From Sphingorhabdus sp. SMR4y (GTDB lineage Bacteria; Pseudomonadota; Alphaproteobacteria; Sphingomonadales; Sphingomonadaceae), in the NCBI RefSeq assembly GCF_002218195.1, contig NZ_CP022336.1, positions 62,001 through 126,000 of the forward strand: a stretch of DNA of 64,000 bases. The letters run 5' to 3'. Shown here piece after piece: positions 34,506 through 45,486 of this stretch; within the stretch, counting starts at the first letter, position 1; each line of letters opens with the position of its first letter. The notes under the pieces are model-generated. The model saw nothing but the letters and a program-made list of their open reading frames with translations, did no database searches and was not told where the DNA came from. The translations under genes were made by a program, and so were the position numbers.

Positions 34506-36220
34506 CCACACTTCTCGCCAACAGCAAGAAGGTGCAGTTTTCGGGAAAAGCGAAAGAAATAACCGCGAACGCCCATTTCCGTCTGATGATATTGCTGCTG
34601 GTGTTTCTGGCGGCCTTTACGATCGTAATCGGACGACTGATCAGCCTTACGATATTGGAAGATGCGGCGCCCTATCGCCCCTCGAGCAGTGCGTTCATTC
34701 CGCCGCGTGGTGATATCGTCGACCGCAATGGGGTGCCGATGGCTCGTACGATCCTGGGCTATGCCGTCCGGGTTGTTCCGGCGCGGGTGCTGGGCGACAA
34801 GGATGTTCTGGCGCGGCAGCTCTCGGCTATATTCCCCGACACCAGTGCGGCCTATTTTCTGGAAAAGCTCAACAGCCCCCATCCAACCTATCTCCGCCGC
34901 AGGGCGTTGCCGGAACAGGTCAAGCAGATCCATGCGCTGGGTGAAATCGGGATCGAATTTCCCCGCGAGGACGAACGCCTCTATCCCCAGCGCGCCCTCG
35001 CCGCCCATGTGCTGGGATATGTCGACGCTGACGGCAAAGGCGTTATGGGCATGGAAAGGGCGCTCAATGACCGGCTTGTAGACGAGAAGCTGCGCGGCAC
35101 GCCGTCGATTCTGTCAATCGACAGCCGGGCGCAAGCGGCTCTGGAGAGCGAGCTTCAGGACGCGATGCGGATAACAGAAGCGCGGGGCGCGGCAGGGATC
35201 ATTCTCGATGTCCAGACCGGGGAAGTCATGGCGCTGGCTTCCTTGCCGCTGTTCGATCCGAACAAGATCCGCAGGGCATCGATGAAACACCAGAACAATG
35301 AGGTGACCCAGAGTGTGTTCGAACTCGGATCGACCTTCAAGCCTCTGACCATCGCCGCCGCACTCGACGCCGGCACGGTGACGGATCTGGCGGTGCGCTA
35401 CAATGCGATGGAACCGATCAAGGTCGGCGGCTTCACGATCAAGGACGATCACAGTCAGAACCGCTATCTGAACGTGCCGGAAACGCTGGTGCACAGTTCC
35501 AATATCGTTACCGCCCGGATTGCCGACAATCTGGGACAGGAAGCCATGGAGAACATGTTCCGCCGGCTTGGTTTCGACGAACGGCCGCATATCGAACTGT
35601 TCGAACGCGGTCATCCGCTTTGGCCACGCAACTGGGGCAGGGTGACCAATATGACAGTGGCTTACGGTCACGGAATCGCCGTGACTCCGCTGCATCTCGC
35701 CAGCGCTTATGCGGCAATGGTCAATGGCGGTATCTGGCGCCCGGCGACCTTGCTGAAAGTGGAGCCGGGCAAGGAAGCCAAGGGGCGGCGGGTCTTCAAG
35801 GCAGCGACCAGCGCCCGCATGCGCCAGTTGCTGCGGATGATTGTTTCGGACGGCACTGGCCGCAAGGCCGACGCGCCGGGGTACCGGATCGGCGGCAAAA
35901 CCGGATCGGCGGAAAAGCCTTCGGGAGGCGGCTATAACAAGACGTCGCTGGTTTCGACCTTTGCCGCGGCCTTCCCGATGGACAATCCGCGCTACGTCGT
36001 CATCGCCATGCTCGACGAGCCCAAGGGAACGGCCGAGACATCCTTCCAGCGCACCGCCGGCTGGACAGCGGCACCCGTGGTGCAAAAAGTCGTGTCGCGG
36101 GTCGGACCGATGCTCGGTGTCATTCCCGATGACCATCGCGACGTCGATGTTTCCGAATTGACGCCGCTTCTCTGGAAGCCCAAAATCACAGCCAATGAGT
36201 CAAATGATGCGACTGAATAA
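34502..36220 (+). CDS. ftsI: Septal peptidoglycan transpeptidase FtsI (PBP3)
   Basis: This 572-residue class B penicillin-binding protein has a cytoplasmic tail, one membrane segment (about 25-47), a pedestal/dimerisation domain beginning FIPPRGDIVDRNG, and the transpeptidase domain. All three active-site motifs are present: STFK with nucleophile Ser277 and Lys280, SSN at 332-334, and KTG at 466-468. It cross-links septal peptidoglycan in complex with FtsW. It overlaps ftsL by four bases and murE by 26, the largest overlap in the cluster. Confidence 0.96.
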   Translation: MTTLLANSKKVQFSGKAKEITANAHFRLMILLLVFLAAFTIVIGRLISLTILEDAAPYRPSSSAFIPPRGDIVDRNGVPMARTILGYAVRVVPARVLGDKDVLARQLSAIFPDTSAAYFLEKLNSPHPTYLRRRALPEQVKQIHALGEIGIEFPREDERLYPQRALAAHVLGYVDADGKGVMGMERALNDRLVDEKLRGTPSILSIDSRAQAALESELQDAMRITEARGAAGIILDVQTGEVMALASLPLFDPNKIRRASMKHQNNEVTQSVFELGSTFKPLTIAAALDAGTVTDLAVRYNAMEPIKVGGFTIKDDHSQNRYLNVPETLVHSSNIVTARIADNLGQEAMENMFRRLGFDERPHIELFERGHPLWPRNWGRVTNMTVAYGHGIAVTPLHLASAYAAMVNGGIWRPATLLKVEPGKEAKGRRVFKAATSARMRQLLRMIVSDGTGRKADAPGYRIGGKTGSAEKPSGGGYNKTSLVSTFAAAFPMDNPRYVVIAMLDEPKGTAETSFQRTAGWTAAPVVQKVVSRVGPMLGVIPDDHRDVDVSELTPLLWKPKITANESNDATE

Positions 36221-37649
36221 TCTGGTACCGGAAGTGGCGGGCGAGGACGGCGAACAGGCGGTCACCGGCTTTGCCATCGACCATCGCAAAATTGCACCCG
36301 GCAATATATTCGGCGCGTTCCGGGGTGCCCGGTTCAACGGAGAAGATTATATCGAAGCGGCGATTGCCGCCGGTGCCATTGCCGTGGTCGCGCGACCCGC
36401 TGCCCGGGTCGAGGGTGCTGTCCATATTTCCGATGAAGAGCCGCGGCGATTGTTCGCCCGGATGGCGGCGCGTTACTTCACGCCGACACCGGCCCATGTC
36501 GCGGCGGTCACCGGAACCAATGGCAAGACGTCGACGGCGGAACTGACCCGCCAGCTATGGCGGATGGATGGCTGCAACAGCGCCTCGATCGGAACGCTCG
36601 GTGTCACCACTGCCGATGAACAGGTGAAGACCGGATTGACCACGCCGGATATCGTCACCTTTCTCTCCAACATGTCCGGTCTGGCGCGGGAAGGGGTCGG
36701 TCATGCGATTTTTGAAGCGTCGAGCCACGGCCTGTCACAATATCGCACGGAAGGTCTGCCGGTCACCGTTGCGGCCTTCACCAATCTGAGCCGCGACCAT
36801 CTCGACTATCATGGCGACATGGACAGCTATTTTGAAGCCAAGATGCGGCTGTTTGACGAAGTCGTGGCGGACAACGGTACCGCCGTTATCTGGGCCGATG
36901 ACGATCCCTGGTCGGGCAAGGCGATCCAGCGGGCAAAGGATCGTGGACTTGAACTGCTTACCGTTGGCGAGCAGGGCGAGACGTTGCGGCTGGTGTCCCA
37001 GACGCCGACCCATCTGGGGCAGGTGTTGATGGTCAAGGCGGAGGGCAATACCCATCGCATTTCACTGCCGCTGATCGGCGCCTATCAGGCCGCCAATATT
37101 CTTTGCGCAGCCGCTATCGTGCTGGCAACCGGCGGGCAGTTGCAGAATATCTTTGACCACATGCAGCGGGTTCAGCCGGTCCGCGGCCGGATGGAACGGG
37201 CAGTGATTACACGGGCGGGCGCGCCGGTCTATGTCGACTATGCGCATACGCCGGATGCCCTGCGCGCGGCAATCGCTGCGTTGCGACCGCATGTCGGCGG
37301 CAAGCTGATCACTATTTTCGGCGCAGGCGGCGACCGCGACAAGGGCAAGCGTCCGGAAATGGGGGCTATCGCCGTTGAACAGTCCGATCATGTGATCGTT
37401 ACCGACGACAATCCGCGCAGCGAAGACCCGGCCACTATTCGCGCCGAGATCATGGCCGGAGCCACTGGCGCCGAGGAAGTGGCGGACCGCCGCGCCGCAA
37501 TCGCCAGAGCGATCGGGCGGGCCGGTCCGCAAGACATCATTCTGCTTGCCGGCAAAGGCCACGAACAGGGCCAGATTATTGGCGACCGGGTGATTCCCTT
37601 CGACGATGTCGAAGTGGCGAGAGAATGCGCCGGAGCGCAGCCATTATGA
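36195..37649 (+). CDS. murE: UDP-MurNAc-tripeptide ligase MurE (meso-DAP adding)
   Basis: This 484-residue Mur ligase adds meso-diaminopimelate to UDP-MurNAc-Ala-Glu. The ATP loop GTNGKTSTAELT (about 110-121) is intact, and the DNPRSEDP motif (about 405-412) is the known meso-DAP selector, so peptidoglycan here should be DAP-type. The ATG at 36195 lies inside the end of ftsI; ATGs at 36204 and 36207 would shorten the overlap with no loss of conserved sequence. It ends in ATGA shared with murF. Confidence 0.95.
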   Translation: MSQMMRLNNLVPEVAGEDGEQAVTGFAIDHRKIAPGNIFGAFRGARFNGEDYIEAAIAAGAIAVVARPAARVEGAVHISDEEPRRLFARMAARYFTPTPAHVAAVTGTNGKTSTAELTRQLWRMDGCNSASIGTLGVTTADEQVKTGLTTPDIVTFLSNMSGLAREGVGHAIFEASSHGLSQYRTEGLPVTVAAFTNLSRDHLDYHGDMDSYFEAKMRLFDEVVADNGTAVIWADDDPWSGKAIQRAKDRGLELLTVGEQGETLRLVSQTPTHLGQVLMVKAEGNTHRISLPLIGAYQAANILCAAAIVLATGGQLQNIFDHMQRVQPVRGRMERAVITRAGAPVYVDYAHTPDALRAAIAALRPHVGGKLITIFGAGGDRDKGKRPEMGAIAVEQSDHVIVTDDNPRSEDPATIRAEIMAGATGAEEVADRRAAIARAIGRAGPQDIILLAGKGHEQGQIIGDRVIPFDDVEVARECAGAQPL

Positions 37650-39043
37650 GCATATTGTGGACATCCGCCGCGATAGCGGAAGCGACAGCCGGTCAGTCGA
37701 GCGGCGATTTTTCCGCGAACGGCGTCGCTTTTGACTCGCGTGAAATCGGTCCGGGCGATCTGTTCGTCGCGCTCAAGGGCGAGCAGAGCGACGGTCATCT
37801 GTACGTGGAACAGGCCTTTGCCTCCGGCGCTGCCGGCGCCATCGTCAGCCAGCCGGTCGACGGGCCCCATATTCTGGTATCTGACACCGCCAGGGCGCTC
37901 GATGCGCTGGCCAGAGCATCGCGCTCCCGTACCGAGGCGAAAATCATCGGTGTGACCGGCTCGGTCGGCAAGACCGGTACGAAGGAAGCATTATATGCTG
38001 CGCTCGACCGCTGTTCCTTCGGCAGGGCGCACCGCTCGGTCAAAAGCTACAATAATCATGTCGGTGTCCCGCTCAGCCTCTCGCGCATGCCGGAAGACAC
38101 AAGATTTGGCATCTTTGAAATGGGGATGAATCACGCGCACGAACTGTCGGCGCTGACCCGTCTGGTGCGACCGCATGCTGCGATCATCACCGCGATCGCA
38201 CCGGCCCATATCGGCAATTTTTCCAACGGCGAGCTCGGTATCGTCGACGCCAAGGCCGAGATATTCGAGGGCCTGATGCCCGGTGGCACCGCCATCATCC
38301 CGCATGACAGCCCCCATTGCGAACGACTGCGGAAAAAGGCGGAGCGCCACGCCGAGCATGTGATCTCCTTCGGCTTTGATGCCGGAGCCGACGTCCGCGC
38401 GATAGATATTGTTGCGGCGCCGCGAGGCGGGTCGCTGGTTACGGCGAAACTCGGCGACCAGAGCCTCTGCTTCACGATCGCGGAGGCGGGGCGGCACTGG
38501 GTGTCCAATTCGCTGGCCATATTGGCGGCCGTACGCGCGGTCGGCGGTGATCTCGCGACGGCCGGGCTGGCGCTCGCGGAAATGAGCGGGATCGACGGGC
38601 GGGGCCGTCGCCATGTTGTCTCGCTGAAATCCGGTGGCACGGCAACCCTCATCGACGAAAGCTACAATGCCAATCCGGCATCGATGAAAGCGACGTTACA
38701 ACATTTTGCAACTGAGCCCTGCACCGGACAAAAGATCGCCATATTGGGCGCGATGGGCGAGCTGGGCGCGCAATCGGCGCATTATCACGCGGCCTTGGCA
38801 GACGATATTCTGCGGTCCGGCGCCCAGGCCATCATCTTGGTTGGCGAGGATATGGCACATACTGCCGCGAAACTCGAACAGGGCCTTGATCGGGGCGTGA
38901 AAATGTCACATGCGGCAAGTGCTTCGGACGCGCTGGCCGAGGTCGCAAAATTGCTCAGCGACGGGGATATCCTTCTGGTCAAGGGTTCAAATTATCTGGG
39001 GCTTTCCTCCGCGGTTTCCGCGCTGGCAAGCGGGGAGTATTGA
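37646..39043 (+). CDS. murF: UDP-MurNAc-tripeptide D-Ala-D-Ala ligase MurF
   Basis: This 465-residue Mur ligase attaches D-Ala-D-Ala to complete the pentapeptide precursor. Its parts are the N-terminal uridine-binding domain with [17 protein letters not shown], the ATP loop [22 protein letters not shown], and the C-terminal domain with [15 protein letters not shown]. The frame opens earlier, at 37625. The ATG at 37646, overlapping the murE stop as ATGA with GGAGC upstream, is the natural start and gives the canonical N-terminus. Confidence 0.95.
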   Translation: MSILWTSAAIAEATAGQSSGDFSANGVAFDSREIGPGDLFVALKGEQSDGHLYVEQAFASGAAGAIVSQPVDGPHILVSDTARALDALARASRSRTEAKIIGVTGSVGKTGTKEALYAALDRCSFGRAHRSVKSYNNHVGVPLSLSRMPEDTRFGIFEMGMNHAHELSALTRLVRPHAAIITAIAPAHIGNFSNGELGIVDAKAEIFEGLMPGGTAIIPHDSPHCERLRKKAERHAEHVISFGFDAGADVRAIDIVAAPRGGSLVTAKLGDQSLCFTIAEAGRHWVSNSLAILAAVRAVGGDLATAGLALAEMSGIDGRGRRHVVSLKSGGTATLIDESYNANPASMKATLQHFATEPCTGQKIAILGAMGELGAQSAHYHAALADDILRSGAQAIILVGEDMAHTAAKLEQGLDRGVKMSHAASASDALAEVAKLLSDGDILLVKGSNYLGLSSAVSALASGEY

Positions 39044-40113
39044 TGTTTTATTTGCTGGCCCAATGGCTTGAATTCGAAGGTATTTTCAACGTCTTTCGCT
39101 ATCTGAGCTTTCGCTCGGGCGCGGCCGTGTCGACATCGCTGTTCATCGGCCTGCTGATCGGCCCCAAGTTTATCAACATGCTGCGCATGCGGCAGGGCAA
39201 GGGCCAGCCGATCCGCGAAGATGGACCGATTACCCATCTCAAGAAGGCCGGGACGCCGACCATGGGTGGTCTGATGATCCTGATATCGGTGGTGACGTCG
39301 TTGCTGCTGTGGATGGATCTCAGCAACATGTTCGTCTGGGCCTGTATTTTCGTGACCCTCGGCTTTGGCGCCATCGGCTTCATGGATGATTATGACAAGG
39401 TCCGCAAAGCCAGTCACAAGGGTGTTCCGGGCCGGGTCCGGCTGCTGCTGGAATTTGCGGTCGCCGGTTTTGCCACCTGGATCATCGTGCAGCAAATCGG
39501 CACCAGTCTTTACGTTCCCTTCTTCAACGATGTGCAGATTGACCTCGGCTATTTCTATATTCCCTTCGCGATGTTTGTGATTGTCGGTGCCGGCAATGCG
39601 GTCAACCTGACCGACGGGCTCGATGGTCTTGCGACAATGCCGGTGGTAATCGCCAGCGCCACTTTTCTGGTGCTTGTCTATCTGTCCGGCAATGCCGTAT
39701 TTTCGGAATATCTCGGCATTCCCTTTGTCCGGGGGGCCGGCGAACTGGCAATTTTCTGTGCCTGTGTGATCGGCGCCTGTCTCGCGTTCCTGTGGTTCAA
39801 CGCGCCGCCGGCAGCCGTTTTTATGGGCGATACCGGCAGCCTGGCCCTCGGCGGGGCGCTCGGAGCGATAGCCGTTTCCATCCATCATGAAATCGTTCTG
39901 GCGCTGGTCGGCGGACTGTTTGTGCTCGAAGCGGTGTCAGTGATCGTTCAGGTCTTCTTCTTCAAGCGCACCGGCCGCCGCGTGTTTCGCATGGCGCCGA
40001 TTCATCATCATTTCGAACAGCTGGGCTGGTCCGAATCCACCATCGTGATCCGCTTCTGGATCATCAGTCTGGTGCTCGCGCTGGCCGGATTGGCGACGTT
40101 GAAACTCAGATGA
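39043..40113 (+). CDS. mraY: Phospho-MurNAc-pentapeptide translocase MraY
   Basis: This 356-residue membrane enzyme transfers phospho-MurNAc-pentapeptide to undecaprenyl phosphate, making lipid I. About ten membrane segments are present, together with the catalytic aspartate region [21 protein letters not shown], and the cytosolic loop [11 protein letters not shown] near the C-terminus. The start ATG shares its A with the last base of the murF stop (TGATG). GGGGAG at 39032-39037 serves as ribosome site. It overlaps murD by four bases. Confidence 0.96.
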   Translation: MFYLLAQWLEFEGIFNVFRYLSFRSGAAVSTSLFIGLLIGPKFINMLRMRQGKGQPIREDGPITHLKKAGTPTMGGLMILISVVTSLLLWMDLSNMFVWACIFVTLGFGAIGFMDDYDKVRKASHKGVPGRVRLLLEFAVAGFATWIIVQQIGTSLYVPFFNDVQIDLGYFYIPFAMFVIVGAGNAVNLTDGLDGLATMPVVIASATFLVLVYLSGNAVFSEYLGIPFVRGAGELAIFCACVIGACLAFLWFNAPPAAVFMGDTGSLALGGALGAIAVSIHHEIVLALVGGLFVLEAVSVIVQVFFFKRTGRRVFRMAPIHHHFEQLGWSESTIVIRFWIISLVLALAGLATLKLR

Positions 40114-41441
40114 TTGTCTCTCCCGTCTTTGCCGGTAAGCGCTATGCCATCCTCGGACTGGCCCGGTCCGGCATGGCGGTACTGGAAAGCCTGCACGCGA
40201 GCGGTGCCGAACTGCTCGCCTGGGACAATCGGGAGGACTTGCGCAACAGTGTCGCCGACAAGGCGCTTATTGCCGATCCGCTCGAAACCGATCTGACCGG
40301 TTATGAAGCAATTGTCGTGTCGCCCGGCGTCCCGCTCAACAGCCATCCGATCACGCAAAAGGCAAACGCCGATGGCGTTCCCATCATCGGTGATATCGAA
40401 CTGTTCGCGCAGGCCCGGTCAGCGCTGCCCGCGCATCGCGTGGTCGGCATTACCGGCACCAACGGCAAGTCAACGACAACCGCTCTGGTCCATCATATAT
40501 TGCAATATGCCGGAATAGAGTCCGTGATGGGCGGCAATATCGGCGCACCGATCCTGTCACAGGAGCCGTTGCCCGAGGGCGGCGTCTATGTGCTGGAGCT
40601 TTCCAGCTACCAGATTGACCTCACCAACAGTCTCGACTGCGATGTTGCGCTGCTGCTCAATATCAGCCCGGACCATCTCGATCGCTATGACGGGTTTGAT
40701 GCCTATGCCGCCTCGAAGGCGCGGCTGTTCGACATGCTGGGGACTGATCACGCGGCGATTTTTGCCAGCGGTGACGAGAAGACCCGTATGGCTTTGCACG
40801 GTCTGCGTGACCTTGGCCGGGTGAAGAATATCTTTGATACCAGCGGCGTCGAGATTCCCGGGCAGGCGGACTGGCCATCGCTGCAAGGCCCGCATAATCT
40901 CCAGAATGCGATAGCGGCGATCGCCACGGTCGAGGCTCTCGGCCTGTCCGAAGAGCAATGGCGTCCGGCGCTGGCTGCCTTCGCCGGTCTGCCGCACCGT
41001 ATGGAGCGGATCGCCGAAGCCAATGGCGTTCTGTTCGTCAATGACAGCAAGGCGACCAATCCCGCTTCCACTGGTCCGGCGCTCGGCGCTTATCCGAAAA
41101 TCCACTGGATTCTTGGTGGCTTGCCGAAAAGCGATCAGCTGACCGAATGCGAACCTTTTTATAAAAATGTCGTCCGGGCCTATACCATCGGCGAAGCCGG
41201 ATCATTGTTCGGAAAATTGCTGGCCGGTCATGTGCCGGTCGAATCCTGCGAAATGATACTCACCGCCGTACAGCGGGCCGCTGCCAATGCGCAGCCCGGT
41301 GAAGTGGTGCTGCTGTCGCCGGCCTGTGCGTCCTTTGACCAGTTTCGGGATTTTGAAGCGCGCGGCAATTGCTTCCGCAGCGCCGTCAATTCGGTGATCG
41401 AGAAAAATCTGATCGGAACTGCTGCCGGGGAGGCAATGTGA
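40110..41441 (+). CDS. murD: UDP-MurNAc-L-alanine D-glutamate ligase MurD
   Basis: This 443-residue Mur ligase adds D-glutamate to UDP-MurNAc-Ala. It has a short N-terminal uridine domain ([17 protein letters not shown]), the ATP loop [12 protein letters not shown] (about 115-126), [24 protein letters not shown], and the C-terminal domain with [13 protein letters not shown] and [12 protein letters not shown]. Length is typical. The first bases overlap mraY (ATGA) and the last base overlaps ftsW. Confidence 0.95.
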   Translation: MIVSPVFAGKRYAILGLARSGMAVLESLHASGAELLAWDNREDLRNSVADKALIADPLETDLTGYEAIVVSPGVPLNSHPITQKANADGVPIIGDIELFAQARSALPAHRVVGITGTNGKSTTTALVHHILQYAGIESVMGGNIGAPILSQEPLPEGGVYVLELSSYQIDLTNSLDCDVALLLNISPDHLDRYDGFDAYAASKARLFDMLGTDHAAIFASGDEKTRMALHGLRDLGRVKNIFDTSGVEIPGQADWPSLQGPHNLQNAIAAIATVEALGLSEEQWRPALAAFAGLPHRMERIAEANGVLFVNDSKATNPASTGPALGAYPKIHWILGGLPKSDQLTECEPFYKNVVRAYTIGEAGSLFGKLLAGHVPVESCEMILTAVQRAAANAQPGEVVLLSPACASFDQFRDFEARGNCFRSAVNSVIEKNLIGTAAGEAM

Positions 41442-42700
41442 TGGGGGCATCTGAACAGGAAGCCGGGCCGGCGCAACCGCTTCCGGAAATTTCCGGCGCG
41501 CTGAAGAAAAAGCGTTTCCAGCTGCAGTCGCGGTTCGGACGCAGCGACCGGTCGCCGCTGGCCATCTGGTTCTGGGAGCTGGACCGGGTGTTGCTCGGGC
41601 TGATCCTGACCCTGATCGCCATCGGCCTGATTGCGGTCGCCGCCGCCTCTCCGGTCACCGCGCTGAAGCAGAGCACCGCTTCGGTGACGATCGAACCGCT
41701 CTATTATTTTTACCGGCAACTGGGCTGGGTTGTCGTCGGCGTTCCGATAATGCTGGTGGTTTCAATGCTGCCAAAGGCACAGGCCCGCCGTTTCGCCATT
41801 CTCGCGGCGCTCGCGGCCTTTGTTCTCTTGTTCCTGGTCCCGGTCTTCGGCAAATCGGTCAACGGGGCCCAGCGCTGGATTGGCTACAGTTTCGCGACTA
41901 TCCAGCCCGGCGAGTTTCTCAAGCCGCTATATGCCGTGACGCTGGCCTGGCTTTTGTCGCTGCGGATCAAGGATCCGGCTTTGCCGGTGATTTCCCTGTC
42001 GGCCATTTTGACCGCAATCATTGCCATTCTGATGATGATGCAGCCGAATCTGGGCGAAACCATCTTGATCTGCGGTATCTGGTTCGCGGTGATGACCGTC
42101 TCCGGTCTGTCCGCCCGCCTGATTGCGGGAATCGGTGTCGCCGGCATTGGCGGGCTGGTCGGCGCCTATTTTTTCTATCCCGTCGCAACCCAGCGGATCA
42201 ATGCCTGGCTGTTCGGTGGCGGTGAATTTGACCAGGTGATGTTCGCGCACAAGGCCCTTACCGGCGGCGGCCTGCTCGGCACCGGACCCGGGCTGGGTAG
42301 CGCAAAGTTCAAGCTGCCGGAAGCGCATACCGACTATATCTTCTCGGTCATCGGCGAAGAATTCGGCTTGCTCGCCTGCATGGCGATCGCGCTCGTATAT
42401 CTGGCGATCATCGTGCGGGTCTTCCTGCGGCTGCTGGACGAGGAGGACAATTTCATCATTCTCGCTGTCACCGGTCTTACCGCGCAATTCGGCGGACAGG
42501 CGCTGATCAACATGGCAGTGAATCTGCAACTCTTCCCGTCCAAGGGCATGACCCTGCCGTTCATCAGCTATGGCGGCTCGTCGATAATCGCGCTGTGTAT
42601 CGGGGTTGGACTTTTGCTCGCATTTACCCGTCGGAACCCGTATCTTGACCGCTCACAATATGTCTCGGCATGGCCCGAGCAAGGACGGATAGCGGTATGA
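41441..42700 (+). CDS. ftsW: Septal peptidoglycan glycosyltransferase FtsW
   Basis: This 419-residue SEDS-family polymerase builds septal glycan strands from lipid II with FtsI. About ten membrane helices follow a basic cytoplasmic N-terminus of about 45 residues. Conserved segments are NGAQRWI, MMQPNLGETI, GTGPGLGSAKFKLPEAHTD and LFPSKGMTLPFISYGGSS. The frame opens at 41369 inside murD, but the ATG at 41441 (TGATG junction) has GGGAGG at 41428-41433. A GTG at 41438 is an alternative. It overlaps murG by four bases. Confidence 0.95.
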   Translation: MGASEQEAGPAQPLPEISGALKKKRFQLQSRFGRSDRSPLAIWFWELDRVLLGLILTLIAIGLIAVAAASPVTALKQSTASVTIEPLYYFYRQLGWVVVGVPIMLVVSMLPKAQARRFAILAALAAFVLLFLVPVFGKSVNGAQRWIGYSFATIQPGEFLKPLYAVTLAWLLSLRIKDPALPVISLSAILTAIIAILMMMQPNLGETILICGIWFAVMTVSGLSARLIAGIGVAGIGGLVGAYFFYPVATQRINAWLFGGGEFDQVMFAHKALTGGGLLGTGPGLGSAKFKLPEAHTDYIFSVIGEEFGLLACMAIALVYLAIIVRVFLRLLDEEDNFIILAVTGLTAQFGGQALINMAVNLQLFPSKGMTLPFISYGGSSIIALCIGVGLLLAFTRRNPYLDRSQYVSAWPEQGRIAV

Positions 42701-43959
42701 GTTTTTCGAAACATTATGTTCTGGCGGCCGGCGGCACCGGTGGTCACATGATCCCGGCCTATGCGCTGGCCAGGGAACTGGTCTTGCGCGGGCACCGGGT
42801 GGCGATGATCACCGATGAGCGGGGCGAAAAAATACCCGGCATGGTTGAGGAAACGCAGGTCCATGTGCTCCCCGCCGGACGAATCACCAAAGATCCGCGC
42901 AGCTGGCTCGGAGGAACCCGCGCCATCCTGAAAGGCCGCCGGATGGCGATGCAGCTATATGATACATTCCAGCCGTCGGCGGTTGTCGGCTTTGGCGGCT
43001 ATCCGGCCTATCCCGCGCTGCTCGCGGCAAACAGCAAGGACATACCGACAATCGTGCACGAACAGAATGCGGTTCTCGGCCGGGTCAACCGGCTGGCGTC
43101 GCGTTCGGTCAATGCCATTGCCACCGCCTATCCCGACGTCCTGCGGATCAAGCCGAAATATCAGGAAAAGGTCCATCTGGTCGGCAATCCGGTGCGCGAG
43201 GAAGTCGTGGCACTGCGCGACGAGCTTTATCCGATATTGGCCGAAGACGGTATTTTCCGCGTATTGGTGACCGGCGGCAGCCAGGGTGCCTCCATCCTTT
43301 CCGATGTGGTGCCGGATGCCATGGTGATGCTGCCCGTGCATCTGCGCCGTCGTCTGCAGATCACCCAGCAATGCCGCGAGGATGATATCGAGCGGGTGCG
43401 GGCAAAATATGCCGAGCATGATATTCCGGCAGAGCTGGCCACCTATCTGCCCGATCTGCCCGACCGGCTGGGCTGGGCGCATCTGGTTATCGGCCGGGCA
43501 GGGGCCTCGACCATCGCCGAGCTGACCACGGCCGGACGGCCCGCGATCCTGATTCCTCTGCCGAGCGCTATGGACGATCATCAGACCTATAACGTCAAGG
43601 AAATGGTCGCGGCAGGCGGCGCTCGTGTGATCCGGCAGCCCGCCATCACGACCCGGAGTTTCGACAGCGGCAGCGACGACAAGACCAACAAGCTGCGCCT
43701 GCAGCAGTCCGCGGCGCTCGACAAGATGCGCGGCGCGATGGTCAAGCAGATCCAGAAAATCGCCTTGAGCACCGGCGCACTGGAAAATGCCGCGCGCTGT
43801 GCAAGATCCTGCGGACGCCCCGAAGCGGTAAGCGATCTGGCTGATCTGGTCGAAAGCATCGGCACGTCGCCACTGGGAAAGACCATGAAAACCGAGAAAG
43901 AAGCACCCCAAAGGCTTGCTGCCCGCAAGGAAGCGCTGGCAAAGGATGCTGTGCAGTGA
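42697..43959 (+). CDS. murG: UDP-GlcNAc:lipid I N-acetylglucosaminyltransferase MurG
   Basis: This 420-residue GT-B glycosyltransferase makes lipid II on the cytoplasmic face of the membrane. The diphosphate-binding loop [10 protein letters not shown] (about 10-19), [13 protein letters not shown], and the donor-site segments [11 protein letters not shown] and [13 protein letters not shown] are intact. It is longer than the 355 residues of E. coli MurG, mainly through a Lys/Asp-rich insertion (about 325-350) and a charged C-terminal tail of about 30 residues. The ATG at 42697 is chosen because it overlaps the ftsW stop (ATGA) and begins the canonical N-terminus. Confidence 0.95.
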   Translation: MSFSKHYVLAAGGTGGHMIPAYALARELVLRGHRVAMITDERGEKIPGMVEETQVHVLPAGRITKDPRSWLGGTRAILKGRRMAMQLYDTFQPSAVVGFGGYPAYPALLAANSKDIPTIVHEQNAVLGRVNRLASRSVNAIATAYPDVLRIKPKYQEKVHLVGNPVREEVVALRDELYPILAEDGIFRVLVTGGSQGASILSDVVPDAMVMLPVHLRRRLQITQQCREDDIERVRAKYAEHDIPAELATYLPDLPDRLGWAHLVIGRAGASTIAELTTAGRPAILIPLPSAMDDHQTYNVKEMVAAGGARVIRQPAITTRSFDSGSDDKTNKLRLQQSAALDKMRGAMVKQIQKIALSTGALENAARCARSCGRPEAVSDLADLVESIGTSPLGKTMKTEKEAPQRLAARKEALAKDAVQ

Positions 43960-45362
43960 AGGGTGTCGGAACCGATATCGGGACAATCCATTTCGTCGGT
44001 ATCGGTGGTATCGGCATGTCCGGCATAGCCGAGGTCATGCACAATCTCGGCTATCAGGTGCAGGGCAGCGATATAGCCGAGAGCTATGTTGTAGAAGGGC
44101 TGCGCGCCAAGGGCATTGACGTGAAAATCGGCCATAGCGCCGAAAATGTCGAGGGCACCGCCGTGGTGGTAACCTCGACCGCGGTCAAGCGCGGCAATCC
44201 GGAAGTCGAAGCTGCGCTCGCCAGCCGGATACCCCTGGTGCGTCGCGCCGAAATGCTCGCCGAGCTGATGCGGCTGAAATCGACCATCGCCATTGCCGGC
44301 ACTCATGGCAAGACGACCACCACCTCGATGGTTGCGGCCATGCTCGATGCGGGCGGCATTGATCCGACCGTGATCAACGGCGGCATCATCAACCAATATG
44401 GCTCCAACGCCCGGCTCGGTGCCGGCGAATGGATGGTGATCGAAGCCGACGAAAGTGACGGCAGCTTCCTGCGGCTCGACGGCACGCTCGCGGTCGTTAC
44501 CAATATCGATGCCGAACATCTCGATCATTATGGCAGCTTCGACAAGATCAAGGACAGTTTCCTCGAATTTGTCGAGAACGTCCCCTTTTACGGCGCGGCG
44601 ATCCTGTGCATCGACCATCCCGAGGTTCAGGCCCTGTTGCCGCGCATCCGCGACCGGCGGATCATCACCTATGGCTTTTCCGCGCAGGCCGATGTCAAGG
44701 GAATCAATGTCACGCCAGTGGCCGGTGGCAATCGCTTCGACGTTGATGTCCGCGACCGCGATGGCGAAACCAGGCGGATCACCGGTATCGAATTGCCAAT
44801 GCCGGGTCGTCACAATGTCCAGAACGCGATTGCTGCCGTGGCGGTCGGACTGGAAATGGGGCTCAGCGACGAACAGATTGCTTGCGGCTTCGATCATTTT
44901 GGTGGCGTCAAGCGCCGCTTTACCAAGGTCGGCGAGGTCGACGGCGTGACCATCATCGACGATTACGGCCATCATCCGGTCGAGATCCAGGCGGTGCTGT
45001 CGGCTGCGCGCGAAGGTGCGCAGGGCCGGGTCATCGCCGTGGTCCAGCCGCATCGCTTCACCCGCCTGCGCGATCATATGGAAGAATTCCAGGGCGCCTT
45101 CAACGACGCTGACATGGTCTTCGTGACGCCGGTCTATGTTGCCGGAGAGGATCCCATCGAAGGCGTTGACAGCGAGGCGCTGGTCACCGGCCTGAAAACC
45201 CGCGGTCATCGTCTCGCGGAAACCGTTGCAGACGAGAAGGCTCTTGCTGCCCGCTTGGCCGAAGAGGCCCAGCCTCAGGACATGATCATCTGCCTCGGGG
45301 CAGGGGATATCACCAAATGGGCGGCTGCGCTTGCCGACGGGATCGCGGAGGCGCGCAAATGA
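43956..45362 (+). CDS. murC: UDP-MurNAc L-alanine ligase MurC
   Basis: This 468-residue Mur ligase attaches the first L-alanine to UDP-MurNAc. Visible features are the N-terminal Rossmann-like [15 protein letters not shown], the ATP loop [13 protein letters not shown] (about 111-123), [20 protein letters not shown] in the C-terminal domain and PHRFTRL. The start is GTG, overlapping the murG stop as GTGA. It is the last gene of the unbroken overlapping series; a 124-base gap with a dispersed repeat follows. Confidence 0.95.
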   Translation: MKGVGTDIGTIHFVGIGGIGMSGIAEVMHNLGYQVQGSDIAESYVVEGLRAKGIDVKIGHSAENVEGTAVVVTSTAVKRGNPEVEAALASRIPLVRRAEMLAELMRLKSTIAIAGTHGKTTTTSMVAAMLDAGGIDPTVINGGIINQYGSNARLGAGEWMVIEADESDGSFLRLDGTLAVVTNIDAEHLDHYGSFDKIKDSFLEFVENVPFYGAAILCIDHPEVQALLPRIRDRRIITYGFSAQADVKGINVTPVAGGNRFDVDVRDRDGETRRITGIELPMPGRHNVQNAIAAVAVGLEMGLSDEQIACGFDHFGGVKRRFTKVGEVDGVTIIDDYGHHPVEIQAVLSAAREGAQGRVIAVVQPHRFTRLRDHMEEFQGAFNDADMVFVTPVYVAGEDPIEGVDSEALVTGLKTRGHRLAETVADEKALAARLAEEAQPQDMIICLGAGDITKWAAALADGIAEARK

Positions 45363-45391
45363 AATTTTTGCCAATAGTCCCCAGCAGCTTG

Positions 45392-45462
45392 CCGTTCGTC
45401 CTGAGCCTGTCGAAGGACAATTCTCGTCTTGCGGTGCCCTTCGACAAGCTCAGTGCGAACGG
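45392..45462. repeat. Dispersed sphingomonad palindrome, copy 1 (murC-murB)
   Basis: The left arm CCGTTCGTCCTGAGCCTGTC and the right arm ending CTTCGACAAGCTCAGTGCG form an inverted repeat of about 24 bp with four mismatches, closing a loop of roughly 20 bases. The same element is found at 55321-55385 and 60139-60210. It fills most of the only large gap between murC and murB. Confidence 0.85.
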
Positions 45463-45486
45463 ATCATCCCGCCGGGAGCCGCTTTC

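Noticed and set aside
43587-45374. Long antisense open frame (595 codons) opposite murG and murC
   Set aside because: It runs across two clear Mur genes and the dispersed repeat, and its translation shows no family features.
45331-45486. Upstream in-frame extension of murB
   Set aside because: It is translated from the end of murC in another frame and the dispersed palindrome. The ATG at 45487 has a good ribosome site and starts the normal MurB N-terminus.
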